A stretch of DNA of 64,000 nucleotides. It comes from Cylindrotheca closterium. Lineage: Eukaryota; Bacillariophyta; Bacillariophyceae; Bacillariales; Bacillariaceae. This document shows, one piece after another, positions 26,780-38,140 of the stretch; position 1 is the first letter of the stretch, and every line of letters starts with the position of its first letter. The stretch spans positions 106,193 through 170,192 of the forward strand of contig CAKOGP040002114.1 in assembly GCA_933822405.4 (NCBI GenBank), in the 5' to 3' direction. Made by a program: the position numbers and the translations under genes. The notes beneath the pieces are model-generated. The model was not told where the DNA came from. It made no database searches and was given only the letters and a program-made list of their open reading frames with translations.

Positions 26780-29170
26780 ATGAGGTATTCCTGGACCACC
26801 CGTCGTAACAGTGCATCGAATAAGAGCATCAGCAAGTACCTCGGAGCTGAGACAAAAAATGAAGTCTCTTCAATCCCGTCGGCAAAATCAGTTTACAAAC
26901 AGTATGGCAAACACGTGTTTACTGGAAAACTTGCCCAACAATATTTGGTTGCAAGTGGCGGTAGTGCGTCGTTGATGGAGGATCCTTCTTGGGTTAAGGA
27001 CAGGAAAAAGGCCGATATTGTCGCAGCGGCAGTTCTACATTGGTAAATATATCCATCTCACGCTTTATGCAAGTACTGGAATGATGGTCCTCACAGCCTA
27101 CAAAACTTTCACCGGCAGGGCGATTGACAATGAAGCATACAGTTTCTGCCATTGGTTTCAGCCGCTGGCATCATCCGGTGTTCGACATGGTCAAACAGGA
27201 CAGGTACAGAATATGATGTTTAAATTTGATCCCAAAACAAACGAATTGAAGTACGACTTTGACGGTGGTGACCTTGTCAAGGGAGAAACCGATGGGTCGT
27301 CCTATCCCAATGGTGGACTTCGTGCCACCCACACTGCTGGCGGCTACCTCGCCATTGATACGTCTTCCCCCATCTTTCTTCGGGGGGATACCGTGTTTAT
27401 TCCGGCTATATTCGTTTCGTACTACGGAATGGCATTGGATGAGAAGAGTCCCCTACTTAGGGCCAACGATGCTTTGAGTTCCCAAGGGCAACGGCTCCTT
27501 GGGCATCTTGGTTTGAAGTGTGGAGGATTGAAAGCTAATATTGGTTTGGAACAAGAGATTGTAAGTCTTATGTTGTATATGTTGCATGTGTCGCACCGAT
27601 AGCCGTGGTTCATTCATTGACCTTTACCTTGACTCTTCCTTGTACAGTTCTTGATTTTCCGCGAAGAATTCTACCGTCGCCCCGATCTTCAATTCACTGG
27701 ACGTACCGTGATGGGGAAGTTCGCACCTCGCGATCAGGAGATGTGTGACCATTATATGGCCCCGCTATCGACCGCTACTCCTGCTTTGGAGTGCATGAAA
27801 GAGATTCAAGAGGAGTGCTGGAAGATGGGAATTCCTCTCAAGACTCGCCATAGAGAAGTCGGTAAGTCGGAGTCATTCACCTATCGACGTCAACTGCAAT
27901 CCGATTGAGGTCTTGTTTCTAAGGCACCTTTCTTCTTTCAGCACCCAACCAATATGAATTTGCGCCTCTATACGGAATTAATTCTGCACAAATTGACCAA
28001 AACTTGGTTGTCATGCAGATCATCGAAGAAGTTGCCGCCAAGCACGGACTTGCTGCCCTCCTCCAGGAAAAGCCTTTCGATGGTGTCAATGGATCAGGAA
28101 AGCACAACAATTGGTCCATCTCCACCCTCGAAGAAGTTCAACTCTTCGTCCCAAAGGCTATCAACGCTGCGTGCAACAATATCAATGCTTTCCCAGTCAT
28201 TATGGCTGCCGTCGTTTCTGCCGTAGATGCCCATGGAGATCTGATGCGAATGGCCATTTCTTCCCCCGGCAATGACTTCCGTCTCGGTGCCTGTGAGGCT
28301 CCACCCGCAATTATCTCCACTTACTTGGGTGATGACATGACCGCTTACCTCGAAGCATTCAAGAACGGTGACTCCAAAGAATACACTCCCCAAAAGAGGA
28401 TCATTGATGTAGGCATTAGTGGGGTTGAGCCTTTCACTGTTCCCGCAGAAGACCGAAACAGAACTTCACCTTTTCCATATGGTGGTGCACGCTTTGAATT
28501 CCGCGCGGTTGGATCATCACAAAATGTGTCGATGGTGAATACAGTGTTGAACATAATGTGCGCCCAAAAATTCGGTGAGTTTGCTGACAAGATTGATGCT
28601 GGAGCAGACCCAGTTGACGTTGCCAGAGAGGCCCTGAATGAGCACTGGAAGGTTATTTTCAATGGCAATGGATATGATCTTGCAAACCAGCAAATGCTGA
28701 CTGATAATGGAGTTTGGCGTATCGATTCCGGCTGCGATGCCATTGCCCAACTGACTTCCGCAAAGAATATTGCGCTCTTTGAAAGCATGGGTGTTATGAC
28801 TGCTGACGAGTTGCATGCTCGCCAAAACGTACTACATGACCACTACGCAGGTATCGTGGAAATGGAAGCAAGGGTAATGATTGATATGATAAATCAGCAC
28901 GTTATCCCGTCCATTTATGCAGCTGAGGCAGAGGACCATGAGTTGGAGGCTTCAGTTGCTATTTTGGAACGAGCTCTACATGAAATTGAGGAAGCAGAGG
29001 ACTCCTATTCCAAGGCAAAGCTAGCACGAGTTCTTCGCCTTGAAACCATGATCGAAATCCGAAAGCTTTGTGATGCAGCAGAAGCGGTGGTTCCGCGAGA
29101 ACTTTGGACTATTGCTACATACAAGGAACTCTTGTTTCTGGATTCTCATGTCGGCCCATCACATGTATAA
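26780..29170 (+). CDS. glnN: Type III glutamine synthetase (GSIII)
   Basis: Four exons, 26780-27042, 27119-27560, 27648-27861 and 27942-29170; introns of 76, 87 and 80 nt, all GT-AG; 715 aa, the usual GSIII length (about 700, versus 350-450 for GSI and GSII). Motifs: CHWFQPL in the N-terminal part, rebuilt by the first splice; GLEQEIFLIFREEF across the second, carrying active-site glutamates; VAPNQYEFAPLYG across the third; and NGSGKHNNWSIST, the hallmark GSIII ATP/ammonia-site segment. It joins ammonium to glutamate using ATP. No signal peptide is visible at the chosen ATG (MRYSWTTRRNSAS), so a cytosolic or possibly mitochondrial location is more likely than plastid. It follows AK-HSD on the same strand. 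Confidence 0.96.
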
Positions 29171-29594
29171 GAGTAATTGGAATGAATCGTTGCCATTTCA
29201 AGTATTTACATGTCAGCAACACCATTTAGTGTTTAATGGTTTTAAAAAAATAAAGTCGCTTGTTTATCCGTTCTGTGAATCAATCACCCTCAGGTCTTGA
29301 TGGGCCGAAGAGTGACGCAAGTACCACTTTTCGGTACCAAAACCCAATATTCAATATCCAATATCCGATGGCAGTTACGACGCTGCCGGAATAACAACAA
29401 AAGTGTTTCCTTCTGTTCAACTTACGCAAAACTCTAAACATGAATAGGAATGAAATCAACTCATATATTTTATACCGGTACTATAAACATGATATTATAA
29501 CTGTTCTACATTGGAAGTGTGTATGTATGATTGCCTACTGCCGATCCTGTACCCTTTACCCTCGACCATTTACAATTTCTCCTTTCCTTTCAAC
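29171..29594. other. Convergent 3' intergenic region
   Basis: Between the GSIII stop and the stop of the helical-repeat protein. It contains AAATAAAG near 29249, a plausible polyadenylation-type signal; CAATATTCAATATCCAATATCC repeats near 29345-29366; and a TACCGGTA palindrome at 29473-29480. No gene seen. Confidence 0.5.
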
Positions 29595-31610
29595 TTACAG
29601 ATTGGCAGTCATAAAGCTGGCACTATCTGTCACCGATTGAAAGGAATCCGTCGCGAGTGCTCCAGCAAAGGATCCACCACTTTGCACCAAGAACCCTACA
29701 CTTTCGAGAAGTGCCTGCATTCCTTCAACCAATACGACCGATGTAGTTTCCAAAAGTTGCAATAGCAGAGCCCCCAGTTCGCTAATGCTTGATTCCGCAA
29801 TGGTGGTTCCCGCTTGTGCAGCAGAAGTCGCCATGGCCGCCAACTCAGTCTTGATTGCTCCTGCGGCCTGTATCGTCCAGTCATCAATTCCTTGTCCACT
29901 GAGAACGATGACGAATGCGCTAAAAAGTTGAAAGAGAAGCTTGGCAATGAATGCTACAAGCGAGACCAACAGTTTAGCGGCATCAGCGAGATCGAGTTGA
30001 CCCAGATCGTGCAGCGTAGAAGTCACTTGATGTACGGTATCCGTGACAGCCGTGTTGACAGTGACTTGCAGCTGATGAATGTGTCCGGTCAAGGTGTTGC
30101 CAGTGAAGGACTTGAGCAATGCGTCCATGAGGGATAGGAAGATACCCGAAAGAGCTTGAACAAAGTAAACGACTTCCTTCAACATGAACTCGACAATTTG
30201 TTGTATACTGAGGTGGCCAATCTTGTTCGATGCCGTACCAATGGACCCCGTCGTTTGTGCCACCAATTGTGTCAAGGATGTCTTGAAATGCGCCATGTGT
30301 CCCGAGAATGTGTATCCAGAGAATTTCTGGAGTAGACCATCCATAGTCTTGAGAATGATGCTTGCAATTTGCTCAATGACATGCAAGAGATTAGACATGA
30401 TAGCTTTGATTGGAGTTTCTTTGGCAGCTTGCAGGGTTTCGGCTCCCTTTTCAACAATCCGACCAGTACTGGATTCAAAGATTCGACCTGCTCCATCCAA
30501 TGCTCCCTGAACAACGGCATCCCCTTTCTTGGCAATGTATTTCGGAGCATCTGCGAGTGTTGCTTGGGCACCTTGCGGTGTTGCAAAGGATTGGTAGAGT
30601 TGATCCGAAAGTTGTCTTGCAAGGTCTTCAAGATTATTCGCTGACTTTGACGCCAACGTGTCAAAGGACGAAACAGTTTTTTCCAGTTCCGCAATAAGTT
30701 TCTTGCTACTGTCCAGTCCAGCAGCATTAGAAGCTGCTTGTGATACAGCAGTCTTGGCTGCTGGGGCAGCATTTGCGGCAGATTGTGTCGCTTGTGCCAC
30801 TACCGCAGGTTTGGCCGCTGGAGCAGCCTGTACCGCAGTGGTGGCAGCTTGAGCTACTGCAGTCTTGGCAGCAGGAGCAGCGTTGGCAGCATCTGCAATG
30901 AATTGGGAGACAGTCTGATCAAAGAGGGATTCCAATGGCGGTGACGCCTCCCAGGACTGTTGCATGTAATCGACATTGGCATTGACATCAACATTGGCAT
31001 CTGGCATGGTGGAAGCAAATGTCTGGTAATCGTCCCAAGAGTATATAGAGTCTGGCATGACTCCCTGTGTATTTGCATATGACTCTGCATGTGTCTGTGT
31101 CTGTGTCTGTGTCTGTGTCTGCATCTGTTCCATCCATTGAGCATCCGGTGGACCAGACCAAGCAGCCGAAGCCATGGGATTCTCTCCATTCACAAATTGT
31201 TGCATAGGATCGAGATCGACATCGAGATCGACATCCACATCAACAGTAGCTGACAGTACCGAAGCTGCTTGAGCCAAACTGTCTTGAGAATGCACGAGCT
31301 GCTCCAAACCAGAGACTTCTTGAAACTGGCCAAGCAGCGACATTGCTCGTTCGTTGACGTTTTCAAGAATTGTGTCTTCGTAACCAAACACGCTGTGAGG
31401 GATTTCGCTCAATGGAGTCTCGGCTCCTCCCATGACTACTGACAGAGAGGTTGCAGTTCCAGATGCTATAATTGCTCGTTTACTTTGTTCATGGTGTTCC
31501 TTTCCAGGCGATCCCAAGAGAGCTTTGGGAACTGAAATCGAAAACGAGAGAGTAGCGGAGGGAGATGCCAAAAGGACAGTCGAGCAGATTGCACTTTGTT
31601 TCGAGATCAT
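29595..31610 (-). CDS. Signal-peptide protein with Ala-rich stalk and amphipathic helical repeats
   Basis: 671 aa, single exon. The N-terminus is moderately hydrophobic (ICSTVLLASPSATLSFSISV), consistent with a signal or transit peptide. Residues 60-240 are polar and Met/Gln/Asp-rich with a QTQTQTQT run from a TGTCTG microsatellite. Residues about 240-320 are Ala-rich repeats (AAPAAKTAV, three copies). From about 330 on it is long amphipathic helix, with a duplicated unit of about 70 residues marked by MDGLLQKFSGYTFSGH (near 420) and MDALLKSFTGNTLTGH (near 495), and a weaker third unit near 560. No known domain. The helical tail could pack against a membrane or form a bundle. Function unknown. 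Confidence 0.75.
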   Translation of the reverse strand: MISKQSAICSTVLLASPSATLSFSISVPKALLGSPGKEHHEQSKRAIIASGTATSLSVVMGGAETPLSEIPHSVFGYEDTILENVNERAMSLLGQFQEVSGLEQLVHSQDSLAQAASVLSATVDVDVDLDVDLDPMQQFVNGENPMASAAWSGPPDAQWMEQMQTQTQTQTQTHAESYANTQGVMPDSIYSWDDYQTFASTMPDANVDVNANVDYMQQSWEASPPLESLFDQTVSQFIADAANAAPAAKTAVAQAATTAVQAAPAAKPAVVAQATQSAANAAPAAKTAVSQAASNAAGLDSSKKLIAELEKTVSSFDTLASKSANNLEDLARQLSDQLYQSFATPQGAQATLADAPKYIAKKGDAVVQGALDGAGRIFESSTGRIVEKGAETLQAAKETPIKAIMSNLLHVIEQIASIILKTMDGLLQKFSGYTFSGHMAHFKTSLTQLVAQTTGSIGTASNKIGHLSIQQIVEFMLKEVVYFVQALSGIFLSLMDALLKSFTGNTLTGHIHQLQVTVNTAVTDTVHQVTSTLHDLGQLDLADAAKLLVSLVAFIAKLLFQLFSAFVIVLSGQGIDDWTIQAAGAIKTELAAMATSAAQAGTTIAESSISELGALLLQLLETTSVVLVEGMQALLESVGFLVQSGGSFAGALATDSFQSVTDSASFMTANL

Positions 31611-32236
31611 TGTTGTGTTTTGTCTTGTCTTGTATTGCTTTGCTTTGCTTTGCTTTGCTTTGTTTGCTTTGCTTCGCGTTTGTGTTTGTGTTTGTGTTTG
31701 TGCCGATAAAGAGTTGAGTTCTTAGCTATGATATGAATAATGCGGTACTCGTACAAAGGTTTAGGTTTCTCGATCAGACTGAAGCAAGGAATGAATGAAT
31801 GAATCTTGCATCAATTGTGGTATTTCATATCGTTGATTCCAGAATTCGACGGCTTTTGGCGGGATGCTGGTGGTCGCCAACTCTGACGTGGTCCAGAAAT
31901 TGAGGAGCAATAATAACAAATATACAAAGAAACAAAATGACGTATGTCCTCGTTGATGTCGGAACGACACATTCTCTTAACAGGAAGCTGTCCTTCCTCG
32001 CCCGAATATTGGTGACGCATTTTTCAATTTGTCACTTCGAACTACGATGTTAGAGGGAGGGTGGAAAACGAAAATGGGGACTATGTTTTAAATCCCCACA
32101 CAGAAATATTTTCTGGAAAAAAGTTAAAATGGCAACGATCGCATTTTAACGGATCCGAAATGCAAAACTCCAAACAATAATTACGAGTCCATGATATATT
32201 AATACTATACTCGTACCAGTACACGTATCAATACCA
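31611..32236. other. Divergent promoter region, 626 bp, with microsatellites
   Basis: Between the helical-repeat gene (minus) and the MFS gene (plus). Contains (TTGCT/TTTGC)n at about 31635-31672, (GTTTGT)n at about 31678-31702 and a GAATGAAT run at about 31788-31803. Two overlapping 69-aa minus-strand ORFs (31761-32020) show no domain. No gene called. Confidence 0.5.
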
Positions 32237-34131
32237 ATGAACTTCGAATCCTATGTCGCTTCCATCTATTTCAAAATCAGAAATGGCTTTTCCAGTTTAA
32301 AAGGCAGCCCACCCGAGCTCTATATTGCCTTCTGGCTGAAATTCCTTGATTCTTACTCCTATTTTAGCTTTTCCATGATCTTCACTTTATTTCTCTCATC
32401 AGACTTTGGATTCTCGGATGTTCAAGCAGGCACATTCTATGGGCTTTGGGGTGGAATGATCACTGTAAGAAATACTATTATTTATTGTTATTATTATTCA
32501 ATAAGAATAATAATAATCATAATACAGTAGGCCTCTTGGATTGTTATGTCGCCTCGCATCTTCGAATCTATACCTGATAATGGGTTCTCATCATTCTTGC
32601 ATTACTTCAACAGATATTTGGCCTCATCACAGGCGTGGTGGTTGACAATATTGGTGTCGCACATTCCCTGCGGATTGGATTTTTGATATCCCTAATTGCG
32701 CGCATTGGCATCTTTTGGACTACTTCGAAGAGCATCCTTCTCTTCCATTTACTTGTCACAATGCCGTTAGGAGACTGTTTGGGCATTCCTGTCCTTGCGA
32801 CAGCCATTCGACGATACACAAAGTCTTCCTCTCAAGGATTTGCCTTTGGCCTATTCTACGTCATTATGAATGTGGCTGCCTTGCTCAGTGGACCGGCAGT
32901 AGATATTCTTACCATTGGGTATCGAGGAGAAGGCGATGCGGATGCAAATGCGAACGCAAATGCAAATGCAAATGGGGGTGATGGTTATCAAAATGACTAC
33001 GATGGTAATGACATTACTTGGTCCCTGTCGAGTTATCGAGCCATCATTCTCACTGGAATAATCTCAAACGTGCTGGCTTGCATTCTGACGTTACGAGTGA
33101 GAGAAATCAAGGTCGAGCAACAAGGCAACTCAAGTCCTATTGATAACTCGAATGTAGTATCGTCGTTTCAGCCGGTGGGGGGCACGTTAAAACAAGTCCT
33201 TTACGAAACAATACATGCACCCTCGTTTCGAAGGTTCCTTGTGGTGTGCTTGATTACTCTGAATGTCAGAATGATCTTTAGGCACTTGGATGCAACGGTA
33301 GGTCCTCCGAGTGAGAGAATTGCAGATCTCGTGAAGCAAGCAACAAGTCAACTCATCAGCATCCCCAACAACATTCCATTGCTCCCATTCATTCGTTCAT
33401 TCATTCGTTCATTCCAGCTACCAAAGTACATGCTTCGAGAATTTGGCGAGGATGTTCCCAAGGGCACGATATATGCCATCAATCCAGCTCTGGTCATCAT
33501 TCTCGTACCAATTGTTACGGCAGCTACAACCGAGATTTCGCCCCTAACAATGATACATTATGGAACCTACATTTCAGCGGGGAGTGTTTTCTGCTTGGTG
33601 ATTTCAAACTCTGTTGGTGCATGCATAGCGTTTGTTTCCATCTTGTCGATTGGAGAAGCCATTTGGTCCCCACGATTGTATGACTATACGATGAGCGTCT
33701 GCGAAGAGGGACGAGAAGGTAGGTATTGTTATGGTACTGCACTGTATGTGGGCGTGCGTCACAGTTTGCACTCACAAACAACATTGTTTTTAGGTACATA
33801 CATGGCTCTATCCAGCGCACCGCTTTTCTTGGCAAAATTACCAGTTGGCTTTCTAAGTGGATACTTGCTAGAACGATATTGTCCGGAAGAGGGAGAGAGG
33901 CACAGTCAAACCATGTGGTTAATTATTGGTCTCCTCACAGCTTCTTCCCCGATTCTCCTAACCGTGTTCTGGGGATATATATCACAGAACGATGACAGCC
34001 CTGACTCACCACCAAATGCAAGATACACAGAACTGCGTTCTACTAGTAATACGTCATCCCCGCCGTCGTATCAGGGAAATCCCGTTCCTATGCCTCCACA
34101 GAATGGCCAAGCAACATCAACATTTGCTTAG
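32237..34131 (+). CDS. Major facilitator superfamily transporter
   Basis: Four exons, 32237-32464, 32614-33297, 33418-33718 and 33794-34131; introns of 149, 120 and 75 nt, all GT-AG; 516 aa. About 12 helices. N-half: FWLKFLDSYSYFSFSMIFTLFL, DFGFSDVQAGTFYGLWG, and the MFS motif-A-like GVVVDNIGVAHSLRIG between TM2 and TM3. The second intron rebuilds FRHLDATLPKYMLREFG, and the third rebuilds EEGREGTYMALSSAPLFLAKLPVGFLSG. This matches a proton-dependent or peptide/organic solute MFS subgroup common in stramenopiles; the substrate is unknown. A cytosolic loop carries an ADANANANAN run from a GATGCAAATG microsatellite. Introns 2 and 3 have lengths divisible by three and no in-frame stop, so unspliced transcripts would still be translated. 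Confidence 0.9.
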
Positions 34132-34555
34132 GGGGGTTACCAACATAGCGATGTAACGATATGAAGTGAAAATGTAGGACTACAGTAATAAAAATGTAAT
34201 ATAACAATTGTAGATTCTCATCATATTCCGCAGCACATGTTTTCTTCTTGCAATCTATAAATTGATAAAGCTACCGGTGCGATGCTACCTAGTATACACT
34301 AGGTTCAAGGTAGTGCGATCTGCACCAGTACCGGAAGCTACTGTGAAGATGATTGATTCGATTGTTTCGATTGAATTTGAATTTTTTGCCGACTAGAATT
34401 TTTTTGTCGACTAACCGATTTGCAAGACTGCGCGCACCTATAGTACTCTCACAATCCTTCCGATTTTCATTCAACGGATGCAAGAAATTGCAACCCCATC
34501 AACTTTGAAAGCATCAGGACAAGGAAGAGTTCCTTCCTATCGATAACCGAATCCG
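34132..34555. other. Intergenic region before the paralogue cluster
   Basis: About 420 bp, A/T-rich. Contains the 3' region of the MFS gene (AATAAAAATG near 34187) and the promoter side of the first cluster gene. A TTGATTCGATTGTTTCGATTG-type stretch occurs near 34352-34372. No gene seen. Confidence 0.5.
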
Positions 34556-35934
34556 ATGAGAGGAATACACCTTATACTGATAGCCATGTTGCTTTGCACT
34601 TGTGTGCATGGGCAAGAGTTTACGACGGCGACCCACTCAAAAAATGGGCCAGAGTTTACGACGGCGACCCACTCAAAAAATCTAGTAGTAGGGAGAAAAG
34701 GTGACAACAGCAATGTATCAAGGCGCGCCAATCGAGGCCTTGCGAAAACGAGCAATAGCGGGAAACTGGGAACGATAAAGGGCAAAGGCGGAAAGGCTAC
34801 ATCAAAACAGAAAGGCAAAAGCAATTCGAATGCTGATGCGGCCGATTTTTATGGATATCAGCAGTCGCCACCTGAACCAAACCAGCAACAACAACCATCT
34901 CCTGATGATTCAAGTGAAGATGATTCGATGAGTGGCAAAGGGGGCTATTCGGTAGATTCAGATAACAAAATTTCGAAGAAATCCAAGAAAAGCAAAAGCC
35001 TCGACTCTTACAAGAAATCATATAAATTGAGCAAGAAATCTCGATCGAGTACTTCTAGCAAAGGGCAAGGTAAGTGATGCGAAAGCTTGGCAAGGTCCCA
35101 AACGGTCATGCCAATATCTGACTCTACAATTTTTCTGAGCCTCTAGCTCCATCACCATCATTGTACCCAATGGATCCAACTACTGCAGCCCCGACGTTCT
35201 CGCCGACACATGACGGCGCCACGGATCCAACGTCCAGTCCAACCACCAGTGGTTCCACACATCTAACACCTTTTGCTTTGGAATACACTGTTTCAGAAGA
35301 TGACAGAATACCATTTCGCAGTGAACTGTTGGATGTAGTTGAATTGACCAGAGCATATCTTGTCGACTACTTTCAGAATATGTACATGGACAACATGAAC
35401 GTCACCCTGGTGGAATTCATCACTGTTTTCACCGATACACAGTCCGATTTTGGTGATCCAATCTACATTGCCTATAGATCTTCTGCAGTATTCGAAAATG
35501 CGGATTCCGTCCTACCATCGATTCAAGAGGTCGACTCTCAACTGAGACAAGCATTCCTAGGTCGTAGTCTCGACGGGTATCTTGGAATGCTTCAAGCACT
35601 AGCGCCGAGCAATATATTTTCTACTACAACCTTCGTAACGCAGGTCGCAGTCCGGGAAGAGCGGCAATCGTTGAGTGCAGTGGCATCAGTCGGTATTCGC
35701 ACCAAAACTAGTGCTAATGGTCAAAATGCAATGGCTGGTGTGGCAGCCGGGGTGACTGGCATAACTTTGATGGGCGCAGCTGGACTCTTTTATCGGCGAC
35801 AATCGCGAACTATTGATCACAGACGTTCGGAAAAGTATGATGGTGACGCAACTTCTTTTACTACAGGAACCTGGTCGCTGGATCATGTAGGATTACAACC
35901 AATGAACGGCGGCGGACGGCATACTCTCACATGA
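34556..35934 (+). CDS. Type I membrane protein with Lys/Ser silaffin-like clusters (cluster paralogue A)
   Basis: Two exons, 34556-35069 and 35147-35934, GT-AG intron of 77 nt; 433 aa. Signal peptide MRGIHLILIAMLLCTCVHG. Then a perfect 12-residue tandem duplication (EFTTATHSKNGP twice), a Gly/Lys and Asn/Gln-rich region, and Lys/Ser clusters at about 140-168 (KISKKSKKSKSLDS, YKKSYKLSKKSRSS) like the KxxK clusters of silaffins. A short Thr/Pro stretch follows (TTAAPTFSPT), then a shared ectodomain of about 150 residues (LTRAYLVDYF, VFTDTQSDFGDPIYI, LDGYLGMLQALAPSNIFSTTT), a TM helix near 385-405 (MAGVAAGVTGITLMGAAGLF) and a 45-residue basic tail. The layout resembles diatom silicalemma-associated proteins. 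Function inferred only. Confidence 0.8.
34616..34687 (+). repeat. 36-bp tandem duplication in coding sequence
   Basis: The unit starting GAGTTTACGACGGCGACCC at 34616 is repeated at 34652, 36 bp later, with no mismatch over at least the first 30 bases. It duplicates 12 residues just after the signal peptide. The lack of divergence points to a recent event, or to an allele-specific or assembly duplication. Confidence 0.9.
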
Positions 35935-36112
35935 ACCATTCCAAAGCTTGGCAAAAGTAGGAAAGGAGAAAGTGCAAGAAGAGGGACGAACTAGGATGAA
36001 AAACAAATCTATCTCAGTATGATGGACCAGCAACAGGCATTGGGTGCAGCAATCACGGGGTGCTGCTGGCAAGACGGAATGTAGAAGACTACTACCCGAT
36101 GTGTCGAATCTT

Positions 36113-37416
36113 TCAAGTCTCGTTCTCTGCGTTGTTTGGAACGACAGCTTCCGGACTTGGAACCATGGTTTTAACATCAGCATCAGTACTGCTGTTGATA
36201 GAATCTGCCTGTTCTATCAACGGATTTTCGTTGCTAGTTTTGAAAGCCTCGCCAGTAGTCATATCTTCGGACTTGTTCGATTGAGACACTAAATATGCAC
36301 AGACAGTCACAAACAGGATTTCAGAGAGTAGAGCTGTAGCACCTCCCTGTACAAAGAACTTCATAAAGCTAGAAACGGTCAGCCCACCAATACCCAAAGT
36401 CCTTAGTGTTAAGAAGAGAAGCAAGAAGCAAACAGTAAAGCGTGAGAAATGCAAATGATGACTCCTGGATGATTAGCATGGTAGAATAAAGTTACTTACA
36501 TGATGTCGGATAATCCACCAGCAACGGCGCCAGAAGCCGATGCAAGAGTATCGCCAGCCCCAAGAATAGTATCCACCCCTAGACTATCAGACATGCCAAC
36601 AAGGGCGTCACCAGCAACGCTTGATGCGCTGGATACCGTTTCTCCTGCCGACAAGAGGCTTGCGCCTCCTTCACTCGCAGCGCCAATTGTGACCGACGAT
36701 TCTATGGAATCGGTTATGCCAATTGCAGCTGTACCAGCAAGTCCACGGCCAAGTGCTACCTTCGACGCACCAGATGCACCCGCTGCTGATGTTGCGGCAC
36801 CACTTGTGACCCTCGAAGCTGCTGCAGCAGTCGTTGCAATTGTTGTGCCCGTTCTCGTGGTACCTGTTGCAGCCAAACTACCTGCTAGTGATGCACTTCG
36901 TACAGCAGCAATAGACCCACCGGCTCCTGTTGTGGAAGATGTGGATACAGCTGTTGTGGCACCGGTTGCAGCTAGACTACCTGCTACGGTTGCAGTTCTT
37001 GCAGCTGCAATTGTTCCTGCCGTCGTGGAAGACGTGGATGCAGCTGTTGTGGCGCCCGTTGCAGCTAGACCTCCTGCCACAGATGCAGTTCGTGCAGCTG
37101 CAACTGCGGCTGTGGTTGTTGATCCGGACACTGTCGTTCCGATTGTAGAACTTGTGGCACCCGTTGCAGCTACTAAAGACGCAGTTCTTGCGGCTGCAAG
37201 TGTTCCACCTCCAACAACAATGCCTTTTGTAGCAGTTGAATTATTGGCTTCAGACGCAAAAAAAAATTTACTTTCGCTGGGTGCTAGATCATCGCTTTTC
37301 TTCTTTGCACTCAGAGTCGGCGTCTTTGTCATCAATCGGAAAGCATTGGAGTGAAAGGAGGAGGATAATGAAATCCGTAATAAAAGCACAAGGAGTCTCA
37401 ACTTCACTCTTGCCAT
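36113..37416 (-). CDS. Ala/Thr/Ser-repeat protein with N-terminal signal and C-terminal TM
   Basis: Two exons, 37416-36500 and 36368-36113, GT-AG intron of 131 nt; 390 aa. Start chosen at MARVKLRLLVLLLRIS, because the longer ORF begins before the hydrophobic signal; the signal ends near SNA-FRL, compatible with plastid import. Residues about 70-230 are a degenerate repeat of about 30 residues (AAARTASVAGGLAATGATTA with an STSSTTAG linker), four to five copies. A Gly/Ser/Asp-rich region with SLGVDTILGAGDTLASASGA follows, then a hydrophobic helix (GGATALLSEILFVTVCAYLV) and a polar tail. It could be a glycine/alanine-rich membrane-associated structural protein. No family recognised. The opposite strand is open for 284 codons only because of the repeat's codon bias. 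Confidence 0.7.
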
Positions 37417-38140
37417 GATTATTGCTCTACAGTCGTCACGAATCAACCCCGTTCTTAGGATTCGACTGCTCACTGCTTTCAGTCACCCTGCCGGTCTTAA
37501 TCAACAGGAAGAGTTGCTGAGTATTGTAAGACAATGAAAGAAACATTATATAGACTACTATTAAAATATCGAAAAAGTTCAACTAAACGCTTTCTCTGTA
37601 CCAGGTACACAGTACTAAAAACAGTAATACCACTATGCCACACCGGACGAGAGACTGTGAGGGCAGTGTCTAGCCACCAATATAAACAGACCCCAATCGT
37701 TGGTTACGTTACTTTCAGTCATGTGATTTCATCGCAGATGAACCAGTTCCCCCGTTTCATGCATGTTAGTTCAATTAACATATTTCTGGTTTTGATTTCT
37801 GCGGACATGTGGTCTCACAGCCAGAGATTTCGAAGCTTTTATAAATCTTTCAACAAGTTGCAACAACAAGGATCACTTCGACGTGGAAACACTTTGAGTC
37901 AGCAAAGTTGTTTGAAACTTTTCATTTCCTGGCTTCTGGTGGTCCTGTGTCTTTCCAAAATTTCGGTCATGGAACGCAACAATTTTGGGTTATGCTTGGA
38001 TAATTTTGAGGGCGACGCCCTACTCTTCGTTCGCTTTCTATATATCTAATAGCTGCTCTGCTTTCGAAGATCAAATCTTAAGCGATTGAGAATTGAAACT
38101 TTTTTCTGTACTGGCGAAGTTGCTGTTATACTCGACGCCA
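37417..38140. other. Intergenic region, 724 bp
   Basis: Promoter side of the Ala/Thr-repeat gene and 3' side of the bestrophin-like gene. A plus-strand ORF (37534-38049, 171 aa) has one hydrophobic patch (LKLFISWLLVVLCLSKI) but otherwise random composition and was not called. ACCAGGTACACAGTAC near 37602 belongs to the GTACC-type palindromes common in this window. Confidence 0.45.

Noticed and set aside
31089..31122. TGTCTG repeats considered as a spaced array
   Set aside because: No spacers of constant length; a simple hexanucleotide run coding for Gln-Thr.
36500..37354. 284-aa open frame antisense to the Ala/Thr-repeat gene
   Set aside because: It exists only because the repeat's codon bias leaves the complementary strand open; composition is Val/Ala/Pro with no signal or domain.
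37534..38049. 171-aa plus-strand ORF in an intergenic region
   Set aside because: Random-like composition with one hydrophobic patch; no homology recognised.
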